Below, one piece after another: positions 46,990 through 55,434 of a stretch of 64,000 bases of DNA (positions are counted from its first letter, which is position 1; each line of letters begins with the position of its first letter). The notes beneath the pieces are model-generated. The model searched no databases, was not told where the DNA came from, and worked only from the letters and a program-made list of their open reading frames with translations. This stretch comes from Paenibacillus stellifer (GTDB lineage: Bacteria; Bacillota; Bacilli; Paenibacillales; Paenibacillaceae): NCBI RefSeq assembly GCF_000758685.1, contig NZ_CP009286.1:712501-776500 (forward strand), given 5' to 3'. The translations under genes and the position numbers were made by a program.

Positions 46990-47979
46990 ATGACGATTCG
47001 TTTTGGCGTAATCGGAACCAACTGGATTACCGACCGTTTCCTGGAGTCGGGACTGGAGAATGAGGATTTTCTGCTGACTGCCGTGTATTCCCGCACCGAA
47101 GAGAAAGGCAGGTCATTCGCCGCCAAGTATGCCGGCGCCACCGTCTATACGGATCTGCAGCAAATGGCGCAAAGCGACGAGATTGATGCCGTCTATATCG
47201 CAAGCCCGAATTCCCTGCATGCCGAGCAGGCGATTTGCCTGATGACCCACGGCAAGCATGTGCTCTGCGAGAAGCCGGCAGCTTCCAACAGTGCCGAGAT
47301 GAAGCGCATGATCGAAACGGCGCGCCGCCATGATGTGCTGTTCATGGAAGCGATGAAATCGACGCTTGTGCCGAACTTTCGGGTGATCCGCGACAACCTG
47401 TACAAGCTTGGGCGGATTCGCCGTTATTTTGCGGGATACTGTCAGTATTCCTCGCGGTATGACGCCTTTCTGCAAGGAAAGGTGATGAACGCCTTCAAGC
47501 CTGAGTTCTCGAATGGCGCTCTGATGGATCTCGGTATTTACTGTCTGTATCCCATGGTCACCCTGTTTGGCAAGCCGGATACGGTCAAGGCAACGGGAGT
47601 GCTGCTGTCCTCCGGCGTAGACGGCGAGGGCAGCGTGATTATGCGCTACGACGATATGGACGCTGTTGTGCTGTATTCGAAGATTACGGAATCCTATCTT
47701 CCCGCCGAAATTCAGGGGGAGAACGGAACGATGGTGATCGACAAGATCAATCATCCATATGAGGTGAAGATCCGTTACCGGGACGGCATTGTCGAAGAGA
47801 TTACCGTTCCCCAGGTCTTTGAGTCCATGTATTATGAAGCCCAGGAGTTCATCAATCTGCTGAAATCGGGCGAACGGGAGAGCGCCGTCAATTCCCATGC
47901 CAATTCGCTGGCGACGGCGGAGGTCATGGAAGAGGCGCGCAAACAAATCGGACTGAAATACGCTGCGGATCAATGGTAA
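46990..47979 (+). CDS. Gfo/Idh/MocA family oxidoreductase
   Basis: 329 aa, start ATG 46990 preceded by GGGGAGAG. N-terminal Rossmann domain (RFGVIGTNWITDRFLESG), AVYIASPNSLHAEQAICLM and the conserved HVLCEKPAASN (Lys of EKP); the C-terminal domain has SNGALMDLGIYCLYPMVTLFG. NAD(P)-dependent oxidation of a sugar or cyclitol, or a dehydrogenase of unknown substrate. 35 bp after thrC, same strand. Confidence 0.9.
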   Translation: MTIRFGVIGTNWITDRFLESGLENEDFLLTAVYSRTEEKGRSFAAKYAGATVYTDLQQMAQSDEIDAVYIASPNSLHAEQAICLMTHGKHVLCEKPAASNSAEMKRMIETARRHDVLFMEAMKSTLVPNFRVIRDNLYKLGRIRRYFAGYCQYSSRYDAFLQGKVMNAFKPEFSNGALMDLGIYCLYPMVTLFGKPDTVKATGVLLSSGVDGEGSVIMRYDDMDAVVLYSKITESYLPAEIQGENGTMVIDKINHPYEVKIRYRDGIVEEITVPQVFESMYYEAQEFINLLKSGERESAVNSHANSLATAEVMEEARKQIGLKYAADQW

Positions 47980-47998
47980 AAGAAAGCGGGAGCCATGC

Positions 47999-48871
47999 TT
48001 GAGGACATTTAAGAAGATATACATCGAGATTACAAGCGTCTGCAATCTGGCATGCAGCTTCTGCCCGCCGACGGAACGAGCGGCCAAGTTCATGGACAGG
48101 GAGACATTCGGCACGATTCTGGATCAGATCAAGCCGCACACCTCCCATATTTATTTGCATGTAAAGGGCGAGCCTCTGCTGCATCCGAGAATCCACGAGC
48201 TGCTTGACACCGCCGATGCGAAAGGTTTCAAGGTCAACATTACGACCAACGGAACGCTGATCCGCAAGGCGGGACCCAAGATCCAGGGCAAGCCGGCGCT
48301 GCGCCAGATGAACTTCTCGCTGCATAGCTTTGACGGTCACGAAGGCTCAGAGGACCGCGAGGGCTATCTGCGGCAGATCATCGAATTTGCCAAGGAGGCC
48401 TCCTCGCAGGGCGTCTACATTTCCTTCCGGCTGTGGAATCTGACACCGGATAATCTGACGAACCTGCTGCGGAGCCGGAACCGGGCGACGATGTCCGTGC
48501 TGGAAGACGCGTTCGGCCTGGACTACCGGATCGAAGAGAAGATCATGCCCGGAAGCAGCATCAAGATCGCCGAGCGCATCTTTCTTCATCAGGACCACGA
48601 GTTTCAGTGGCCCAGCATGGGCGCGCCGGAAGATGACGGCAAAGGCTTCTGCCATGCGCTGCGAACCCAGGCCGCCGTGCTGGTCGACGGAACGGTGGTG
48701 CCCTGCTGTCTGGACGGAGAGGGTGTCATCAAGCTCGGCAACGTTCATGAGACCCCGTTCTCCGAAATCGTGGAGGGCGAGCGGGCGAACAATCTCGTAT
48801 GCGGCTTCTCCCGGCGTGAGGCGGTCGAGGACCTGTGCCGCCGGTGCGGATACCGCAAACGGTTCGGCTAA
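47999..48871 (+). CDS. Radical SAM/SPASM domain protein
   Basis: 290 aa, TTG start at 47999 (GGGAG 6 nt upstream); it follows the oxidoreductase by 19 bp. Radical SAM [4Fe-4S] cluster Cys in ITSVCNLACSFCPP (C15, C19, C22), LHVKGEPLLHPRIHELL and NITTNGTLI. The C-terminal SPASM-like region has Cys in GKGFCHALRTQ, GTVVPCCLDGEGVIKLGNV and LCRRCGY for auxiliary clusters. Anaerobic sulfatase- or peptide-maturase-like; no precursor peptide is visible next to it, so the substrate is unknown. Confidence 0.9.
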   Translation: MRTFKKIYIEITSVCNLACSFCPPTERAAKFMDRETFGTILDQIKPHTSHIYLHVKGEPLLHPRIHELLDTADAKGFKVNITTNGTLIRKAGPKIQGKPALRQMNFSLHSFDGHEGSEDREGYLRQIIEFAKEASSQGVYISFRLWNLTPDNLTNLLRSRNRATMSVLEDAFGLDYRIEEKIMPGSSIKIAERIFLHQDHEFQWPSMGAPEDDGKGFCHALRTQAAVLVDGTVVPCCLDGEGVIKLGNVHETPFSEIVEGERANNLVCGFSRREAVEDLCRRCGYRKRFG

Positions 48872-48952
48872 CCGTTCGGCTAGATAGAAGAGGGCAATCT
48901 GCCCACTCGGCAGCTTACCCCTGCGTGGATGCGGCCGCATCCATGACCCGGC

Positions 48953-48984
48953 AAGCGGCGGCTCACCTTACAGGTCCGCCGCTT
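48953..48984 (+). terminator. Hairpin between radical SAM and AraC genes
   Basis: AAGCGGCGG ... CCGCCGCTT, a 9-bp perfect stem between convergent genes, without a clear T-tract. Confidence 0.5.
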
Positions 48985-49012
48985 GTTCGCGTTCCCGGCC
49001 GAAATCCGAGCT

Positions 49013-49939
49013 TCACGAATCCGCAGATAAGCCCGCCGGCTGCCGGGGCTCCGGCTCCCGCCCTTTGCGGAACTCCGAAGGCGTGCTCTTCATGATTCTG
49101 CGGAACACTTTAATGAAATAGCTCACATTATCGAATCCGACATCGAACGCGATGTCGGATATTTTGCGTTCCGTCTGCCGGAGCAAATCCGCAGCTTGGC
49201 GCACCCGGTAGGAATTGATGTAATCGACCGGCGTCTTGCGGGTCATCGACTTGAAGAACCGGCAGAATTGGCCTTCGCTCATAGGGATGAGCTCTGCCAG
49301 CTCCTGAATGCGGATCGGCTCGCGGTAATGCTCCTGGATATGCTGGATGACTTTTTTGAGCCGGCTGACTTTGGTTGTGTCGGCGTCGTCCGAGCGGCTG
49401 CGATTAGAAGGCCGCTCCTCGGCAGCCAGATAGGAGAGCATCATCAGCAGCGAGGCCTTCATGAACACTTCGCAGCCCGGCTTCTGCTCCGCATAGGCTT
49501 TCATCATGCCGTCCAGAAGCCCGAGCAGCTCCCGCTGCCAGGGGGAATCGGGAGACAGCACGCGCGGGAAGGTCTGGCGTCTCTCCAGGAACGGGACGAT
49601 CACCTTCTGCTGAATCGCATCATACTGGGCGCTCTGCAGAAGATCGGGATGGAAGACGAGCGCGCAGAACCGGCACGGTTCATTATTCAGCGAGTAGGCT
49701 GAATGGATGTCGCCCGGATCGATAAAAATAGCTTCGCCGGCCCGAAGCGGGAAGGAGTCCGTATCGACCTGAAACTGGATTTCGCCTTCCAGAAGCAGAA
49801 AGAACTCGGCTTCGACATGCCAGTGGGTGTCCAGCACCTGCTCTCCGCCCGGCAGTTCAATCCAGTAGGCGGCCAGCGGAAACAGATTGTCTCCGTGAAC
49901 GCGGTCCTCCTTCAGAAGCCGCTGCGCCGTTTTGTCCAT
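49013..49939 (-). CDS. AraC family regulator with cupin domain (likely yicI activator)
   Basis: 308 aa from ATG 49939, with AAGGAGG 6 nt upstream; the ATG at 49969 has no SD. Cupin N-terminal domain (DTHWHVEAEFFLLLEGEIQFQVDTDSFPLRAGEAIFIDPGDIHSAY) and C-terminal double HTH (IRIQELAELIPMSEGQFCRFFKSMTRKTPVDYINSYRV; ISDIAFDVGFDNVSYFIKVFRRIMKSTPSEFR). It is divergent from the alpha-xylosidase gene 204 bp away, which it probably activates on sensing a sugar. Confidence 0.92.
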   Translation of the reverse strand: MDKTAQRLLKEDRVHGDNLFPLAAYWIELPGGEQVLDTHWHVEAEFFLLLEGEIQFQVDTDSFPLRAGEAIFIDPGDIHSAYSLNNEPCRFCALVFHPDLLQSAQYDAIQQKVIVPFLERRQTFPRVLSPDSPWQRELLGLLDGMMKAYAEQKPGCEVFMKASLLMMLSYLAAEERPSNRSRSDDADTTKVSRLKKVIQHIQEHYREPIRIQELAELIPMSEGQFCRFFKSMTRKTPVDYINSYRVRQAADLLRQTERKISDIAFDVGFDNVSYFIKVFRRIMKSTPSEFRKGREPEPRQPAGLSADS

Positions 49940-50143
49940 AATTCCCCTCCTTGTACAGATGAACATCATAATAGTGCTATAAATAAGCTGTATTATATTA
50001 GTTTTACGCTTTCATAATCAGTATAATGCAATTATAAGAAAATACAAACCTTCTACGGGACCGCCGCTTACGGATAATCGCTTGCCCTTGATTAGCCTTC
50101 TGCATCGGCCCGATATTACCAACCGAAAGGTGGACATTCTCTC

Positions 50144-52462
50144 ATGAAATTTTCAGACGGCAACTGGCTGATCCGCGAAGGATTTACTCTGGATTCAGCG
50201 GTACAGGCCTATGCAGTAGACAAGACCGGCAACGGACTGACCGCTTACGCATCGACAACCCCGCTCCGGGGCCGTGGAGATATGATCAATACCACGCTGC
50301 TGACGATGAAGTTCCATTCCCCGCTTCCGGGCGTGATCGGCGTGAAGCTGGTTCATTTTGACGGTGTGCTGGAACGCGGCCCCGTGTTCGAGCTTAACGA
50401 AGGCAACGGCGACCATGTGACGATTGAAGAGACCGACGAGAAGACCGTGATGACCAGCGGCAGTCTTAGCGTTGTCATTAACAAGGGCGCTCAGTGGTCT
50501 GTTGATTTCTACCGTGGCGAAGAGCGTATTACAGGCAGCGGATACAAATCGATGGCACATGTTAACGGTCCGGACGGAAGCACCTATATGCGCGAAGAGT
50601 TGGACCTTGGCGTGGGCGAATGGGTTTACGGCCTGGGCGAACGCTTCACTGCTTTTGTCAAGAACGGTCAGGTGGTTGATATCTGGAACAAGGATGGCGG
50701 CACCAGCTCGGAGCAGGCGTACAAGAACATTCCGTTCTACCTGACAAGCAATGGTTACGGCGTATTCGTGAATCATCCGGAGCTGGTCTCGTACGAAATC
50801 GCTTCGGAAAAAGTGAAGAAAGCGCAGTTTAGCGTCGCCGGCGAAAGCCTGCAGTATTATGTCATCGACGGCCCGACGCCGAAGGATGTAATCTCCAAAT
50901 ATACATCGCTGACCGGCAAGCCCGCACTGCCGCCGGCGTGGACGTTCGGCCTGTGGCTGACGACGTCATTCACTACCAACTATGATGAAGCGACGGTAAG
51001 CTCGTTCGTAGATGGCATGGCGGAACGCGATCTGCCGCTGCATGTATTCCACTTCGACTGCTTCTGGATGCGCGAGTTCCAGTGGACCGACTTCATGTGG
51101 GATGAGCGGGTATTCCCGGACCCGGTAGGCATGCTGAAGCGACTGAAAGAGAAAGGCCTGAAGATTTGCGTCTGGATCAACTCCTACATCGGCCAGCGCT
51201 CCCGCCTGTTCGAGGAAGGCAAGAAGAACGGCTACCTTGTGAAGAAGCCGAACGGCGATGTCTGGCAGTGGAATCTGTGGCAGCCGGGAATGGCCCTCGT
51301 CGACTTCACCAACCCGGACGCTTGCGAATGGTACGCAGGCTACCTGCGCCAGTTGGTCGATATGGGCGTGGACAGCTTCAAGACCGACTTCGGCGAGCGC
51401 ATTCCGACCGATGTCGTGTACTTCGACGGCTCCGATCCGCAGAAAATGCACAACTACTATACGCACCTCTATAACAAGGTGGTATTCGGCGTACTGGAAG
51501 AGAAGCTCGGCAAGGACGAAGCGGCCGTATTCGCCCGTTCCGCTACCGCTGGCGGCCAGCAGTTCCCGGTTCACTGGGGCGGCGACTGCTACGCCGACTA
51601 TGAATCGATGGCCGAATCGCTTCGCGGCGGCCTGTCCCTCGGCCTGTCGGGCTTCGGCTTCTGGAGCCATGACATCGGCGGCTTCGAGAACACGGCTCCG
51701 GTTCACGTATTCAAACGCTGGCTGGCCTTCGGTCTGCTCTCCAGCCACAGCCGCCTGCACGGCAGCAGCTCCTACCGCGTGCCGTGGGCGTATGACGAAG
51801 AAGCTGTCGATGTAACCCGCTTCTTCACGAAGCTGAAATGCAGCCTCATGCCTTACCTGTACGATGTAGCCGGTCAGGCTCACGAGAACGGCTGGGCATC
51901 GATGCGGGCCATGATCATGGAATTCCCGGATGATCCTGCGGCCGAATTGCTGGACCGCCAGTATATGCTCGGCGAATCGCTGCTGGTCGCGCCGGTCTTC
52001 CAGGAAAGCGGCGAGGTGAAATACTACCTGCCTAAGGGCCGCTGGACGCATCTGCTGACGGGAGAAACCGTGGATGGAGGAGCGTGGCGCAAGGAGACCT
52101 ACGACTTCTTGAGCCTGCCGCTGTTCGTTCGTCCGAACACGCTGCTGGCCCGGGGAAGCGTCGACAACCGCCCGGATTACGACTTCGCAGACGGCGTGAA
52201 GTTCGGCCTGTACGCATTAGAGGACGGAGCTTCGACTTCCGCTACGGTTCGCAACGTGAAGGGCGCGCCTGAACTGCGCGTAACGGCTGCGCGGGAAGGC
52301 AAGACGATTACGGTCAGCGCGGAAGGCAGCGGCAAGGCGTTCAGCCTGGAGCTGCATGATCTCGGAACGATCGCATCCGTGAAGGGCGCAGAGCTTGCTG
52401 AAGGTGCCGTACAAGTGAACGCGGGCTCTTCTTCCGTAACGTTCACCATCGAATTGAATTAA
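50144..52462 (+). CDS. yicI: Alpha-xylosidase (GH31, YicI type)
   Basis: 772 aa. Releases alpha-linked xylose from the non-reducing ends of xyloglucan oligosaccharides or isoprimeverose. Nucleophile D415 in SFKTDFGERIPTD and acid/base D481 in VHWGGDCYADYES, one residue offset from E. coli YicI (D416/D482); LDLGVGEWVYGLGERFTAFVKNG and HFDCFWMREFQWTDF are subfamily hallmarks. No signal peptide, so it is cytoplasmic and needs an oligosaccharide importer, which is not seen here. Unusually high use of GC-ending codons. Confidence 0.95.
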   Translation: MKFSDGNWLIREGFTLDSAVQAYAVDKTGNGLTAYASTTPLRGRGDMINTTLLTMKFHSPLPGVIGVKLVHFDGVLERGPVFELNEGNGDHVTIEETDEKTVMTSGSLSVVINKGAQWSVDFYRGEERITGSGYKSMAHVNGPDGSTYMREELDLGVGEWVYGLGERFTAFVKNGQVVDIWNKDGGTSSEQAYKNIPFYLTSNGYGVFVNHPELVSYEIASEKVKKAQFSVAGESLQYYVIDGPTPKDVISKYTSLTGKPALPPAWTFGLWLTTSFTTNYDEATVSSFVDGMAERDLPLHVFHFDCFWMREFQWTDFMWDERVFPDPVGMLKRLKEKGLKICVWINSYIGQRSRLFEEGKKNGYLVKKPNGDVWQWNLWQPGMALVDFTNPDACEWYAGYLRQLVDMGVDSFKTDFGERIPTDVVYFDGSDPQKMHNYYTHLYNKVVFGVLEEKLGKDEAAVFARSATAGGQQFPVHWGGDCYADYESMAESLRGGLSLGLSGFGFWSHDIGGFENTAPVHVFKRWLAFGLLSSHSRLHGSSSYRVPWAYDEEAVDVTRFFTKLKCSLMPYLYDVAGQAHENGWASMRAMIMEFPDDPAAELLDRQYMLGESLLVAPVFQESGEVKYYLPKGRWTHLLTGETVDGGAWRKETYDFLSLPLFVRPNTLLARGSVDNRPDYDFADGVKFGLYALEDGASTSATVRNVKGAPELRVTAAREGKTITVSAEGSGKAFSLELHDLGTIASVKGAELAEGAVQVNAGSSSVTFTIELN

Positions 52463-52607
52463 TTGTTGGCGAGCGCCGCAAGGCAAGGATACGCCCGCTA
52501 ACAGGCAGCCAAGAGGAACCGGATCATACTCCGGTTCCTTTTTGGAATGCAATCCGAAGTGACTGGCTTTGATTTATCGACTCTATAATTTGGAAGGATG
52601 AAAGATC

Positions 52608-53771
52608 ATGACACACATAGAGCAACCTGCGAACATACTGCGCCAGGGCTATGCCCCGGCAACCGTTCTTTCCAGCGCGGCCAACTATATCATGAATCGG
52701 GATGAAGCTTTTACCCGAACATTCCGCACGTACGTCCGTGTCAGAGAGACGGGACCGCTGCATTTGAAGTTCTGGCATGGCAACAGCGTGGATTCCACCT
52801 GGGATCAGGGCAAGGAATCCGTAGGCGGAGAAACCGGCGGAGAGTGGAGAATTGAAGCGGCTTATGTGGCGGACGGCGGCACCGATCCTGATGGGGGAGT
52901 TGTAGAGAACTCGCAGGTGCAGGTTACATTCAGCGGCCTTGCGGTAAAAAACGTGGCTCCAGGCGAAAGCTTCTGGAGCGACGAGGTAGATCTGGAGCTG
53001 CCTGAGGGTCACTTTCTGGCGTTCACCTGGACGATTACGGCGCTGAAGCCTGGCAAATCCGTTCCCTATAACGTGGAGCAGAATCTGGCCTCCGTATATG
53101 AAACTCCGGGCGGCCATGCGGCGGATAGCGGAGCGGCTGCGTTCAAGCTGACCGATAATCTTCAGCTGCTGCCGAGCTTTATCGGATACCGGAAGAAGGT
53201 CTCCCGAAATCTGGTGTTCTTCGGCGATTCGATCACGCAGGGCGTCCGGACGGCGAGAGACCGCTATGAGTTCTGGGCGGCGCGGATCGCGAAAGGGCTG
53301 GGGCCGGATTATGGGGTCTGGAATCTCGGCTCAGGCTGGGCGAGATCTTATGACGCTTCGGCGGAGAAGGGTTGGCTGGACAAAGCGGCGCAAGGCGACG
53401 AGATTGTCATTGTCCTCGGCGTCAATGATCTCGATATCGGCTGCCGGACGGCGGACGAACTGCTGGGTGACCTGAATAGCATTATCAGCGGGATCAAACG
53501 GCGTCAGCCGGAAGCCCGCATCATCCTCGGGACGGTTCCTCCGTTCAACTTCACAGGGGAACGCGAGGTCTACTATCGGGAGGTCAACCGGATCATCCGG
53601 GAGAATCCGCCCGAAGGAGCGGACCGTATCTTCGATATCGCCGCCGTATTGGCAATGCCGTCGCCGGAGGAGAACCGGATTCGCCCCGAGTATATGAGCG
53701 GTAAGGATGATCCTCATCCGAACGGTCTGGCGGGTTCAGCCGTTGCTCAAGCCTTTCTCGATTGGTACTAA
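52608..53771 (+). CDS. SGNH/GDSL hydrolase (carbohydrate esterase-like)
   Basis: 387 aa, ATG with GGAAGGATG upstream. Beta-sandwich N-terminal region (about 1-190) and SGNH domain: catalytic Ser in LVFFGDSITQGVR (block I), Gly/Asn in LGSGW and ILGVNDLDIG, and Asp/His in GKDDPHPNGLAG (block V). No signal peptide, so an intracellular deacetylase is likely. It follows yicI on the same strand by 145 bp and could deacetylate the same oligosaccharides; this is inference. Confidence 0.87.
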   Translation: MTHIEQPANILRQGYAPATVLSSAANYIMNRDEAFTRTFRTYVRVRETGPLHLKFWHGNSVDSTWDQGKESVGGETGGEWRIEAAYVADGGTDPDGGVVENSQVQVTFSGLAVKNVAPGESFWSDEVDLELPEGHFLAFTWTITALKPGKSVPYNVEQNLASVYETPGGHAADSGAAAFKLTDNLQLLPSFIGYRKKVSRNLVFFGDSITQGVRTARDRYEFWAARIAKGLGPDYGVWNLGSGWARSYDASAEKGWLDKAAQGDEIVIVLGVNDLDIGCRTADELLGDLNSIISGIKRRQPEARIILGTVPPFNFTGEREVYYREVNRIIRENPPEGADRIFDIAAVLAMPSPEENRIRPEYMSGKDDPHPNGLAGSAVAQAFLDWY

Positions 53772-53777
53772 TTAAAA

Positions 53778-53935
53778 TCACACCTCCAGACTTGATCGGT
53801 ATTCCTTGGGGGTGACGCCTTCCCGTTTTTTGAATACTTGGCTGAAATATTTGACATCGTGGAACTCGACCATCTCCGAGATTTGCGACAGCGTGAGATG
53901 GGGGTTCTGCATCAGCAGCTTGGATTTTCTCCGCG
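53778..53935 (-). pseudogene. C-terminal remnant of an AraC/YesN-type regulator
   Basis: The minus frame ending at TGA 53780-53778 reads RRKSKLLMQNPHLTLSQISE then MVEFHDVKYFSQVFKKREGV and TPKEYRSSLEV: the second HTH of an AraC/YesN protein. Upstream of about 53935 the similarity stops and plus-strand GH42 sequence begins. About 52 codons remain. Differs from the intact AraC at 54484, so this is not a local copy of that gene. Confidence 0.8.
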
Positions 53936-54357
53936 ATGCTTTCGGCGCAGAGTACGCCTGCAGCCAGTGGTGTGATCTTCTCGAACTGAAGGGGGCCGAG
54001 CCGCTGGCCTGGTACGGGGATGATTATTACGCCGGAAAACCTGCCGTTACCGTGAACGCTTGCGGACAAGGCCAGATATACTATGCCGGCACACAGCCGG
54101 AGGAACGCTTCTGGACGGGATTGCTGGGCGGAATTGCGGACAAGTTCGGAATTCCGGGATTCGCTGGCCTGCCGGAAGGTGTTCAGATTTCGCGGCGCAG
54201 CGGGGAGAACGGCAGCTTCCTGTTCGTGCTTAACCTAAGCCGGGAGCCGCAAACCCTGGCGCTTCCGAGAGATTATGCCGGGCTGCTTGGCGGCGCCATT
54301 CATAACGGCGAGCTGAAGCTTGAGCCGTTCGGGGTGGAGATTTTGCGTTTGTTATAA
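53936..54357 (+). pseudogene. C-terminal remnant of a GH42 beta-galactosidase
   Basis: From about 53950 the plus frame (SQWCDLLELKGAEPLAWYGD, AVTVNACGQGQIYYAGT, FLFVLNLS, LEPFGVEILRLL) aligns with the last 140 residues of the intact GH42 gene at 55435 (CDLIHTEGAETLAVYGSDFY, ALTVNQFGKGKAYYV). The catalytic TIM barrel is missing. The open frame appears to start at ATG 53806 only because it reads through the AraC remnant antisense. Confidence 0.85.
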
Positions 54358-54483
54358 TGTTCGATTTCCAGTTGAGCGCATGGGATTATCGAACGGGATA
54401 AGGCGTTTATATCAGAGGCAATTTCGAGTCAATATCGAGTCAATATCGAATTAATCCCGAGTCCATCCTGTGTCAATCCAAAC
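54358..54483. other. Short intergenic with small tandem repeats
   Basis: CGAGTCAATAT is repeated twice, then degenerates (54428-54475). No gene. Confidence 0.5.
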
Positions 54484-55326
54484 TTAGTGTAATCTGCGGA
54501 ACTGCTCGGGGGTAACACCCGCCTGTTTGTGAAAAGTGGCCACGAAATGGCTCACATCCCGGAAGCCCACGCGTTGTGAGATCGTTTTTACCGTTACGGA
54601 GGGCTCTCCAATGAGCATTTCCTTGCTCTTCCGTATGCGAAGCCGGACCATATAGGCGTAAGGGGACAGTCCGAAGGTCTGGAGAAACAGATTACCCAGA
54701 TGGCGTCCGGACACGCCCAGACAGGCGGACAAGTCGCTGAGGCCGATATCCGGGTCTCCATAGCGGCTCTCCATCCAGTTCAGCAGAGGCTGCAGCTTGT
54801 CGATATTGCGGCTGATCGGAGCGTTGCTGCGATGCTGCCCGAACTTGCTCAAGGTAAGGAGGAAACGGTAAATTCCTGTTGATGATTCCAGGCCGAGCAT
54901 GTCTCCGCCCGCTTCCTGGCGCTCCAGCATACGGCCCACCATTCCGTTCAGCGGCGCTTCCTGCTCCCAGCTGAAAAAGGCGGAGAAATGAATTTCCAGC
55001 GATTCCAGTATGGATTCGGCGGACGTTCCGCCAAAGGTCAAATAATAGGTCTGCCATTTGCCCTCCAGCGCTTCGTACCGGTGAGGAACGCCCGGAAGCA
55101 GCAGCATTCCCGTACCTGCCGGCAATGGCACCGATTTGTCGCCGAAGTGGAGGATACCTTCGCCGGATAACGTTTCGATCCAGTGGTGCAGGTGGTAGCC
55201 GTCCGGACGGGATACTTGCTCCTGCTGGGGGTTGTAGCCGATGCTCTCCATCGTCAGGGGAAGAAGGCGTCCGCCTTCATCGGCGAATTGAATTCTGCGG
55301 TGGCCTTCAATGAGTGGGGGATGCAT
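54484..55326 (-). CDS. AraC family regulator (likely controls the GH42 gene)
   Basis: 280 aa, ATG 55326 with GGAAGTG upstream. Cupin-like sensor (GYHLHHWIETLSGEGILHFGDKSVPLPAGTGMLLLPGVPHRY) and double HTH (IGLSDLSACLGVSGRHLGNLFLQTFGLSPYAYMVRLRIRKSKEMLI; VKTISQRVGFRDVSHFVATFHKQAGVTPEQFRRL). It is divergent from the beta-galactosidase gene across 108 bp. Confidence 0.92.
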   Translation of the reverse strand: MHPPLIEGHRRIQFADEGGRLLPLTMESIGYNPQQEQVSRPDGYHLHHWIETLSGEGILHFGDKSVPLPAGTGMLLLPGVPHRYEALEGKWQTYYLTFGGTSAESILESLEIHFSAFFSWEQEAPLNGMVGRMLERQEAGGDMLGLESSTGIYRFLLTLSKFGQHRSNAPISRNIDKLQPLLNWMESRYGDPDIGLSDLSACLGVSGRHLGNLFLQTFGLSPYAYMVRLRIRKSKEMLIGEPSVTVKTISQRVGFRDVSHFVATFHKQAGVTPEQFRRLH

Positions 55327-55370
55327 ATTATCACTTCCATATAATTATATGTTATGTCCCGAATATTATA

Positions 55371-55399
55371 TTTAACGGTGATCTGAAGACGTTTACAAT
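55371..55399 (+). promoter_or_regulatory. Candidate promoter of the GH42 gene
   Basis: TTTAAC (55371-55376), 17 bp, TACAAT (55394-55399), 36 bp before the start codon. AT-rich palindromes (ATATAATTATAT near 55340 and ATATAATTATA near 55404) flank it and may be regulator sites. Confidence 0.5.
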
Positions 55400-55434
55400 T
55401 AAAATATAATTATACTATAAAGGAAGTGCTCAAC

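Noticed and set aside
53806..53935. N-terminal part of the 183-aa frame as a novel protein
   Set aside because: It is the antisense of an AraC HTH remnant; only the GH42 part is in its native frame.
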